Source: an uncultured Alphaproteobacteria bacterium
GTDB taxonomy: Bacteria > Pseudomonadota > Alphaproteobacteria > Micropepsales > Micropepsaceae
Reading direction: 5' to 3'
Assembly: GCA_902825865.1 (NCBI GenBank)
Contig: CADECX010000008.1
Span: 1-64,000 of the forward strand
Length of the DNA: 64,000 nucleotides
The position numbers were made by a program, and so were the translations under genes. Shown here one piece after another: positions 15,263 to 21,713 of this stretch. Below the pieces are notes generated by a model, which saw only the letters and a list, made by a program, of their open reading frames with translations, did no database searches and had not been told where the DNA came from. How positions within the stretch are numbered: the stretch's first letter is position 1; each line of letters begins with the position of its first letter.

Positions 15263-16411
15263 CTATCCCCGCGCCAGGGCGTCGACATAGGCTTTGAGGT
15301 CCGAAGCATCGAAAGCCGGACCGAAATGAAGCCCAATCGGGTCTTGCGCTTCCGGCAGCGCGTTATTTCCGGTCGCCGCATCGAAAACATCGGGACGAAA
15401 CACCGCCGCCGCGGCCTGAGCCTGACCCTCATCCAGCGGCCGGCGCAAGCCGCTGGCGATCTCGGCATAAAGCCAGCGCGCCTTGCGCGGATCGGGCCAG
15501 TTGATGCCGTCGCCCTGAAAGACCAGGAAATCGGACGCCGAACGGGCTTCGGTGCGATTGACCGCCAGGCTGCCGGACAAGGCATTCAGCACGGTCTTGG
15601 GCGCCACGTTCAGGTATTCCGGCTGGGCCAGCATATTCGCCAGGTTGGCGTGATTGGAAGAATCCTGGCACCAGCGTGCGGCCAGCTGATAGGTCCGCAG
15701 CAAACGGTGAATCGATTCCGGGTTCTCCACGACCGTCTCGTTGCGCAGCGCCAAAACCTTGTCGGGCGCGCAGCGCGAAATCTCAGATCCGAAGACAACG
15801 ATGCTGCCCACGCCGCTTTCCACGGCGCGGCTGTTCCAGGGCTCGCCGACACAACAGCCCTCGATCTCGCCCTCCGACAGGCGGGCGACCATGAAAGGCG
15901 GCGGCACGACCTGGAACTGCACGTCATTGTGGGGATCGATCCCGCCCAGACGCAGCCAATGACGGACGATGATGGCATGGACCGAAAACGGAAACACGAC
16001 GCCGAAGGTGATCGGTGGATCGCCGTTGGCTTTGCGCCGGTCGATGACGCGCTTGAGGGCCTGAGCGGATTGCCGCGGGTCCCGCGGCGCATGCCCCAGG
16101 ACCTCCTCCAGCGCGCGATACAGCCGGGCGGCCAAGGTAATGCAGTTGCCATTGGCGTTCAGGCCGAAGGGCACGGACAGCGGAACCTTGGCGTTTCCGA
16201 TCCCCAAACTGGTCGCCACCGCCAGCGGCGCCAGCATATGGGAGGCATCGAACAGGCCATGGATCAGCTTGTCGCGGATATTGGCCCAGGATGTTTCGCG
16301 CACCAGCTCGATCTGCAGCCCCTCGCGTTCGGCAAAGCCGCATTCCCTGGCCGCGATCGGAATCGCGGCATCGATCAAGGGAATAAAACCGACCCGGATG
16401 CTGCTCGTCAT
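15263..16411 (-). CDS. nasS: NasS-type cytoplasmic nitrate/nitrite sensor
   Basis: 382 aa, CmpA/NrtA periplasmic-binding-protein fold but with no signal peptide, so cytoplasmic. In the known NasS/NasT systems this protein holds NasT inactive until nitrate or nitrite binds. Conserved features are RVGFIPLIDAAIPI at the N terminus, ETSWANIRDKLIHG near 43-56, and the GEIEGCCVGEPWN ligand-pocket segment. I start at the ATG at 16411, 7 bases after the nasT stop with GAGGCGG between, not at the frame start 48 bases upstream inside nasT. It is the last gene of the nitrate uptake/regulation block. Confidence 0.88.
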   Translation of the reverse strand: MTSSIRVGFIPLIDAAIPIAARECGFAEREGLQIELVRETSWANIRDKLIHGLFDASHMLAPLAVATSLGIGNAKVPLSVPFGLNANGNCITLAARLYRALEEVLGHAPRDPRQSAQALKRVIDRRKANGDPPITFGVVFPFSVHAIIVRHWLRLGGIDPHNDVQFQVVPPPFMVARLSEGEIEGCCVGEPWNSRAVESGVGSIVVFGSEISRCAPDKVLALRNETVVENPESIHRLLRTYQLAARWCQDSSNHANLANMLAQPEYLNVAPKTVLNALSGSLAVNRTEARSASDFLVFQGDGINWPDPRKARWLYAEIASGLRRPLDEGQAQAAAAVFRPDVFDAATGNNALPEAQDPIGLHFGPAFDASDLKAYVDALARG

Positions 16412-16418
16412 GGCCGCC

Positions 16419-17003
16419 TCATTTGAGCATGCTTTCCGCCAGAACGATGGCGCGGGCAACCTCGATCAGCCGGCGCTTCTGGTCCATCGCCGTCTTGCGC
16501 ATCAGGACATAGGCCTCCTGCTCGTTCAGCGATTTGGCTTCCATCAAGATGCCCTTGGCGCGCTCGATCACCTTGCGGTCGGCCAGCGCGGTCTTGGCCT
16601 CGTGCAATTCCTCGGTCAGGCGCGAAAAGACGTCGAACCGCTGCACACACATGTCCAGTATGTGCTTGACCCGGTCCTTTCGGAGGCCGTCCACGACATA
16701 GGCCGAGACCCCCGCCATCATCGCCTCCCGGATGGAGGCGCTATCGCTCTGGTCGACGAACATGGCCACCGGCCGCTTGACCAGGCGGCTGACCTGGAAC
16801 ATCTGTTCCAGCACGTCGCGGTTCGGGCTTTCCAGATCGATAACAATGACGTCCGGGTCGATCTTGGCGATCTGTTTGAGAAGATTGCCGGTCTCACTCA
16901 ACCACCGGACATTGGCATGGCCGGCTTCGCGAAGCCCGTCCTGGATGATCGCGGCGCGCGCATGGTTCTCGTCGATGATCAATATGCTCGGCTGATCCAT
17001 CAT
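16419..17003 (-). CDS. nasT: NasT-type ANTAR antitermination regulator
   Basis: 194 aa. An N-terminal receiver-like domain (ILIIDEN; Asp near 54 in VIVIDLESPN) is followed by the C-terminal ANTAR RNA-binding domain (about 133-190: RKVIERAKGILMEAKSLNEQ... ending VARAIVLAE). ANTAR proteins bind paired hairpins in leader RNA and prevent terminator formation. NasT does so for nitrate assimilation genes when released by NasS. The pairing with the adjacent nasS supports this role. The obvious local target is the terminator-bearing leader at 21409-21600. Confidence 0.92.
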   Translation of the reverse strand: MMDQPSILIIDENHARAAIIQDGLREAGHANVRWLSETGNLLKQIAKIDPDVIVIDLESPNRDVLEQMFQVSRLVKRPVAMFVDQSDSASIREAMMAGVSAYVVDGLRKDRVKHILDMCVQRFDVFSRLTEELHEAKTALADRKVIERAKGILMEAKSLNEQEAYVLMRKTAMDQKRRLIEVARAIVLAESMLK

Positions 17004-17146
17004 GAACTTCTGCTGCGCCCCCGGCCGACTGTAGCAAATCCGGGCATGGCAACAATCGAGACATGATCACGCAGCCCTTTTACGGTCGCGCCGGAAGGCC
17101 CTGCGCGGCCACTGCGTAGCCGCTCCGGGTTTGCGGTCGCTCCTGA

Positions 17147-17935
17147 TCACGCGGCCTTGGCATGCCGCTCATACAGAAATTGCAGCACCTGCTTGCGGCA
17201 GCGGGCATATTCGAGGCTGTCGGCCATCTCCAGGCGGCGGCGCGGACGATCCAGTCCCACTTGGCAGATATCGCCGATGGTCGCCGCCGGTCCATTGGTC
17301 ATCATCACGATGCGGTTCGACAGCAGAACCGCCTCGTCCACGTCATGGGTGATCATGATGGCGGTGCTCTTGGTCGCCTGATGAATTTCCATCACCGTGT
17401 CCTGCAGATGGGCGCGGGTCAGCGCATCCAGCGCGCCGAACGGCTCGTCGAGCAGCAGGATCTTGGGCTGCATGGCGAGCGCCCGGGCGATGCCGACGCG
17501 CTGGCGCATGCCGCCCGACAGCTCGTCCGGTTTCTTGTGCAAGGCGTGGTTCATATGGACCAGATCGAGATTGTGCTTGGTCCATTCGTCACGCTCGGCG
17601 CTCGACTTGGTCTTGCCGAATACCTTGTCGACCGCCAGCCGGACATTGGCATAGGCCGACAGCCAGGGCAGCAGGCTGTGGTTCTGGAACACCACCGCGC
17701 GGTCCGGGCCCGGCTCATCGACCGACACACCATCCAGCAGCACTGCCCCGGTCGTTGCCCGCGACAGGCCTGCCACGATGTTGAGCAAGGTGGATTTGCC
17801 GCAGCCGGAATGGCCGATAATGGTGACGAATTCGCCTTTTTCGATGGCCAGGGAGACATTCGACAGAGCGGTGAACTTGCCGCTTTGGGTATCGAATGTC
17901 TTTCCAACCTGCTCGATTGTCAGATAGCCGCGCAT
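17147..17935 (-). CDS. nrtD: Nitrate ABC transporter ATP-binding protein NrtD
   Basis: 262-aa ATPase of the NrtD/TauB/SsuB family that powers nitrate import. Walker A GHSGCGKST (about 41-49), signature LSGGMRQR (about 139-146), Walker B ILLLDEPFGALDALTR, and the H-loop His in MITHDVDEA are all intact. It starts 9 bases after the permease stop. The 143 bases between its stop and nasT carry no clear terminator, so read-through into nasT is possible. Confidence 0.93.
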   Translation of the reverse strand: MRGYLTIEQVGKTFDTQSGKFTALSNVSLAIEKGEFVTIIGHSGCGKSTLLNIVAGLSRATTGAVLLDGVSVDEPGPDRAVVFQNHSLLPWLSAYANVRLAVDKVFGKTKSSAERDEWTKHNLDLVHMNHALHKKPDELSGGMRQRVGIARALAMQPKILLLDEPFGALDALTRAHLQDTVMEIHQATKSTAIMITHDVDEAVLLSNRIVMMTNGPAATIGDICQVGLDRPRRRLEMADSLEYARCRKQVLQFLYERHAKAA

Positions 17936-17944
17936 GCATGCCTC

Positions 17945-18796
17945 CTAGATCGGCCGGCCGGCAATCAGCCGTCCGAAAAAGCCGATGATACGGTCCAGCA
18001 GAAAGCCGATGATGCCGACATAGATCAGCGCCAGGATGATTTCGCTGAGCAGCGAGGAATTCCAGCCGTCCCAGATGAAGAAGCCGATGCCGACGCCGCC
18101 GACCAGCATTTCAGCGGCCACGATGGCCAGCCAGGACAGGCCCACGCCGATGCGCAACCCGGTGAACATGTAAGGCACGCTGGCGGGCAGCATGATCTTG
18201 AAGAAATATTCCCACCCGTTGAGCCTGAGCACGCGCGCGACATTGCGATAGTCTTCCGGAATCTGGCGCACCCCGACGGCGGTGTTGAGGATGACGGGCC
18301 AGATGGCGGTGATGAAGATCACGAAGATCGCCGAAGGATTGGAATCCTTGAAAGCGGCAAGCGAGATCGGCAGCCAGGCCAGCGGCGGCACCGTGCGCAG
18401 AACCTGGAAGATCGGGTCCAAGCCGCGATAGGCGAAACTGCTCTGGCCGATCAGCACGCCCAGCGCCACGCCGCAGACCGCCGCCAGGCTGAAGCCGATG
18501 CAGACCCGCTTCAGGCTGGCCAGTATCTGCCAGAACAGCCCGACATCGGTGCCGCCATTGTCGAAAAAGGGATCGCTGATCAGCTGCCAGGTGTCTTTGA
18601 TCACTTTACTGGGCGGCGGCAAAGAAGCGCCCGGCTGGCTGCACAGCATCTGCCACAGCAAAAGCAGCAAGCCGATGGTGATCAGCGGCGGCACCACCAG
18701 CAAGGCGCAATCGCGCGCCTTGTCCTGAAGGCGCAACCCTGCCAGCCACGGCCTGAGCCGCGCCGGCTTGGCAGCCTCTCCCATGGTCATTGTCAC
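17945..18796 (-). CDS. nrtB: Nitrate ABC transporter permease NrtB
   Basis: 283-aa inner-membrane permease of the nitrate/sulfonate/taurine family with six likely helices. The typical EAA-loop region (ARVLRLNGWEYFFKIMLPAS, near 187-206) contacts the ATPase. Its ATG overlaps the nrtA stop (ATGA), indicating translational coupling. Two further ATGs follow within five codons, so the exact start is uncertain by a few residues. Confidence 0.93.
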   Translation of the reverse strand: MTMTMGEAAKPARLRPWLAGLRLQDKARDCALLVVPPLITIGLLLLLWQMLCSQPGASLPPPSKVIKDTWQLISDPFFDNGGTDVGLFWQILASLKRVCIGFSLAAVCGVALGVLIGQSSFAYRGLDPIFQVLRTVPPLAWLPISLAAFKDSNPSAIFVIFITAIWPVILNTAVGVRQIPEDYRNVARVLRLNGWEYFFKIMLPASVPYMFTGLRIGVGLSWLAIVAAEMLVGGVGIGFFIWDGWNSSLLSEIILALIYVGIIGFLLDRIIGFFGRLIAGRPI

Positions 18797-20082
18797 GCAA
18801 TCCTCCGGATCTTGAGACTGGCCAGATAGGCCTTGGGATTGTCCGGATCGAAAGTCTTGCCGTCGAAGAATTTCTCAATGCCGCGCGAGGTGGATTTGGG
18901 AATTTCCGCGTCCTTGACACTCACCGTTTTGGCCGCATCGCGCCAGATTTCCTCGCGATTGACGGTCTTGAGCATCGCCTTGATGTCGGTGTCGGGTGGC
19001 AAGAAGCCCCAGCGCATATCCTCCGCCATGAACCAGGACTCGTGGCTCTGGAAGGGATAAGAGGCAAAGTCGTTCCAGAATTTCATCAGATAGGGGAAAT
19101 TTTCGACCTTCTTGCCATTGCCGTAATCGATCGCGCCCGAGGTGCGGCCGATAATATCTTCCACCGGCACCTTGAAATATTCCCGCCGCGCCACGATCTC
19201 GCACAATTCCTTGCGGTTTTGCGGGTTGTCGCTCCAGCGCTGCGCCTCGATCACCGCCATGGTCAGCGCCTTGGCGGCTTTGGGGTTCTTGTCCACCCAG
19301 TCGGCGCGCATGCAAAAACTCTTTTCCGGATGGTCGCGCCACAACTCGCCCGTAGTCAAAGCGGTGAAACCGATGCCCTGATTGACCAGTTGGGCGTTCC
19401 AGGGTTCGCCGACACAGAATGCCTCCATGGTCTTGACCTTCATATTGGCGACCATTTGCGGCGGCGGCACCACGATGACCGAGACGTCCTTGTCGGGATC
19501 GATGCCGCCCGCCGCCAGCCAATAGCGCATCCACAAATCATGGGTGCCGCCGGGGAAAGTCACCGCGACCTTGGGGTCGACGCCGTTCTGGCGCTGCTTG
19601 ACGAAGGCCGCCTTCATCTTGGAAGAATCCAGGCCCACGCCCATGCTCTGATAATATTTGGAGACGGAAATCGCCTGGCCGTTGGTATTGAGGCGCGCCA
19701 GAATATTCACCGGCAGTTTGCCGCCCTTGGTCACCTTGCCGGCCGACATCAGATAAGGCATCGGCGTGAGGATATGCGCGCCGTCGATGCCGCCATGGCC
19801 GCCGCCCAATTCGATATTATCGCGGGTGGTGCCCCAGGACGCCTGTTTCGCCAGCTTGACGTCGGGCATGCCGAACTTGGCGAAGAATCCCTTTTCCTTG
19901 GCAATAATCAGCGGCGAGGAATCCGTCAGGGCGATAAAGCCCAAGGTGGCGGCGGTGGTTTCCGGCCCATCGGCGGTCGCCGCCCAGGCGCCGCCCGGCA
20001 CCACAGCCCGCGCCGCCGTGAGTAGCGCGGCGCTGCCCGCGCCCTTGAGAATGGTCCGGCGACTCTTGATGCTATTGGTCAT
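18793..20082 (-). CDS. nrtA: Tat-exported nitrate-binding protein NrtA
   Basis: 429 aa, CmpA/NrtA family periplasmic substrate-binding protein that delivers nitrate to NrtB-NrtD. It has a twin-arginine signal (SRRTILKGAG, residues 7-16) and a hydrophobic stretch ending near AWA. Conserved ligand-region motifs GGTHDLWMRYWLAAGGIDP and MEAFCVGEPWN match cyanobacterial NrtA. It follows the porin gene by 15 bases. The same fold without a signal peptide occurs twice more in this window, as the two NasS sensors. Confidence 0.93.
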   Translation of the reverse strand: MTNSIKSRRTILKGAGSAALLTAARAVVPGGAWAATADGPETTAATLGFIALTDSSPLIIAKEKGFFAKFGMPDVKLAKQASWGTTRDNIELGGGHGGIDGAHILTPMPYLMSAGKVTKGGKLPVNILARLNTNGQAISVSKYYQSMGVGLDSSKMKAAFVKQRQNGVDPKVAVTFPGGTHDLWMRYWLAAGGIDPDKDVSVIVVPPPQMVANMKVKTMEAFCVGEPWNAQLVNQGIGFTALTTGELWRDHPEKSFCMRADWVDKNPKAAKALTMAVIEAQRWSDNPQNRKELCEIVARREYFKVPVEDIIGRTSGAIDYGNGKKVENFPYLMKFWNDFASYPFQSHESWFMAEDMRWGFLPPDTDIKAMLKTVNREEIWRDAAKTVSVKDAEIPKSTSRGIEKFFDGKTFDPDNPKAYLASLKIRRIA

Positions 20083-20097
20083 GAGTTTTCTCCGCGA

Positions 20098-21408
20098 TCA
20101 ATATTTGTAGGCCAGTTGCAGCCAGAAGATGGACTTGTCGGGGAAGCCGCCGAACGCCGCGCCGGCGCCGCGATAAGCGGAGTACTTGGCCAGCAGCGAG
20201 GTCTGGGGATCGACCGCCAGTTCCAGGCTGGCATCCCATTCGCTGCCGATGCCCTGGGTGAGATTGTCGGTGGTGAAGTCGTGGTAGAACACCGTGGCGG
20301 TCAGGCTTCGCATTTCAATGAAGTCCGCCGGCAGGACGTAAGCGGCCTTGAGGTAGAAATCCTTCAAGCCATTGGCCGGGGTGGTGAGAAACATGTCCGC
20401 CCAACCGTTAAAGGCATGCAAGGTGGCCAGCGGCGTGGCGAAGCCGATGGTGCCATTACCTTCCAGCACTTCATAACCGATCAGGCCGGTCAGGCCTTTG
20501 TAGGTCACACTGCCCTCGCCCAGCCAGTAATTGAGGCTGATGGATAAGGGATTGTTGGCGTAATTGGTCTGATGCGCGACTTCGCCGGTCAGCTTGCCGG
20601 TGACATCTTCGGCCAGCGCAATGCTGTAATCGGCGCGTCCGCCATAGGTGGCGGTGGAAAGGCGCGAAGTGGCGGTCAGCTGCGCCGGCGCGGTGGCAAA
20701 ACCCGGGGCCGAGAAATCGAGCAGGAAGGCGTAAGCTTCCAGCCGGAGATTATCGACACCGATATAGACGGCATCCATCACATGGCTGTCGCTCTTGAAG
20801 TAGTTGGCCAGGCCGGTCAACGAAGCCGCGGTATTGGACGGCACGGGAATGGCCGGGCCGCCGATACGGTTGACGCGATAGAGATAGGCATAGGTGAAGG
20901 TCAGGTCTTCGATCGAGGTGTTGACCAGCGAAAGCGAGTCATAAGTCTGTTCATGCTGGCGCCATCCGGCATTGCCGACAAAGCGCTGGTTGCCGATCAA
21001 AAGCCGCTGGCGGCCGATGGTGAATTTGGTGTCGAAGTCGGAGGCATAGGTCAAAGTCAGGCGATTGAGCGCGGTCATCGCCGGATCGACGACCGTGGGA
21101 TAGGCCGTCTTGCCATTGCGGGTGCTGTTGTAAGTGGCGCCGCCCACGCTCCAGATTTGGTCGAAATCGAAGCCCAGCTGGAAGCTGTTCCAATAACCGG
21201 TGTCATAACCCAGCCGTGCGCGCACCGTGCCGGCATTGGCGTCCAGCGTCTTGCTGTTATCCGTCACTGTCTCATAACGCGCGCGCAAGTCGATCACCGC
21301 GCGCCCCTGCGCAATGATGCCGACCAGCGGCAGTTCGGCATGTGCCGCGGTCGAACCCAACAAACACAGGGCACTCGCAGCAAGACCCTGCTTCGACAAA
21401 ACACGCAT
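20098..21408 (-). CDS. Outer-membrane porin at the head of the nitrate transport operon
   Basis: 436 aa with a Sec signal peptide (about residues 1-24, ending AHA) and alternating beta-strand sequence throughout, rich in Tyr, Phe and Asn, ending in a C-terminal aromatic pattern (FWLQLAYKY) typical of outer-membrane barrels. It resembles the alginate-export/porin superfamily. As first gene before nrtABD it probably lets nitrate cross the outer membrane (inference from operon position). AGGGGG precedes the ATG at good spacing. Its leader holds an intrinsic terminator (21444-21493). Confidence 0.85.
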   Translation of the reverse strand: MRVLSKQGLAASALCLLGSTAAHAELPLVGIIAQGRAVIDLRARYETVTDNSKTLDANAGTVRARLGYDTGYWNSFQLGFDFDQIWSVGGATYNSTRNGKTAYPTVVDPAMTALNRLTLTYASDFDTKFTIGRQRLLIGNQRFVGNAGWRQHEQTYDSLSLVNTSIEDLTFTYAYLYRVNRIGGPAIPVPSNTAASLTGLANYFKSDSHVMDAVYIGVDNLRLEAYAFLLDFSAPGFATAPAQLTATSRLSTATYGGRADYSIALAEDVTGKLTGEVAHQTNYANNPLSISLNYWLGEGSVTYKGLTGLIGYEVLEGNGTIGFATPLATLHAFNGWADMFLTTPANGLKDFYLKAAYVLPADFIEMRSLTATVFYHDFTTDNLTQGIGSEWDASLELAVDPQTSLLAKYSAYRGAGAAFGGFPDKSIFWLQLAYKY

Positions 21409-21443
21409 TCACGTCCCCCTTTTTTCAGCCTTGGGCTGAGATC

Positions 21444-21493
21444 AAAAAAGAAAAGGCGCCTGGCCAGCGATGCCTCGCTGATCAGACGCCTTT
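21444..21493 (-). terminator. Intrinsic terminator inside the porin-nrt leader
   Basis: On the minus strand AAAGGCGTCTG (21493-21483) pairs with CAGGCGCCTTT (21462-21452), 11 base pairs with one G-U wobble. An inner 6-base-pair hairpin CAGCGA/TCGCTG (21465-21480) extends the stem, and the run TTTTCTTTTTT (21454-21444) follows. It ends 35 bases before the porin ATG, so it would stop transcription before the operon unless anti-terminated. Confidence 0.8.
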
Positions 21494-21640
21494 GTCCGGA
21501 TTGGAGCCGTCAGGCTCCGCTGAATTTGAAATGGGTCATCTTTGACCCCGCCGAAGATTTCTCTCGGCCTTCAATCCTTGCCGAAGAGATTTTTGCGTTG
21601 CAATAGATTATTGAAAGATAAGACAGAATTTTTACCGCGC

Positions 21641-21657
21641 TGCACAATATGTATGCA
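21641..21657. promoter_or_regulatory. NtrC-like 17-base dyad upstream of the nitrate transport operon
   Basis: TGCACAATATGTATGCA: TGCA at both ends with 9 bases between, the same overall length as the NtrC consensus (TGCACCA-N3-TGGTGCA). It extends to GCTGCA/TGCAGC (21639-21659). One half-site (TGCACAA on plus, TTGTGCA on minus) matches the consensus in 6 of 7 bases; the other is weaker. The same half-sites recur upstream of narK. Confidence 0.5.
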
Positions 21658-21713
21658 GCCCGATTAGCAAACCGGCAGGCTTTGCACAGAAGTTGGCGCG
21701 TTAAGGATGCGTG

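Larger units (their letters stand above)
21409..21713 (-). promoter_or_regulatory. 305-base leader/promoter region of the porin-nrt operon
   Basis: Read towards the porin gene (minus strand) it contains, in order: an NtrC-like dyad (21641-21657); two competing hairpins built from GCCGAAGA at 21550-21557 and GCCGAAGAG at 21580-21588 sharing the complement CTCTCGGC at 21561-21568; a 6-base-pair hairpin GGAGCC/GGCTCC (21503-21518); the intrinsic terminator (21444-21493); a hairpin TCAGCC/GGCTGA (21425-21439); and the AGGGGG ribosome site. A hairpin before an early terminator, with nasT in the same locus, is the expected architecture of an ANTAR-controlled leader. The loop bases do not obviously match the published A1/G4 hexaloop rule. 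Confidence 0.6.

Noticed and set aside
17162-20025. Very long open frames antisense to nrtB, nrtD and nrtA
   Set aside because: They are GC-rich shadow frames. The opposite strand encodes complete, motif-bearing transporter proteins with proper ribosome sites.
21503-21518. Assigning this hairpin as a canonical ANTAR P1 stem
   Set aside because: The loop (CTGACG on the minus strand if read as a hexaloop) lacks the expected A at position 1 and G at position 4, so I only call it a candidate.
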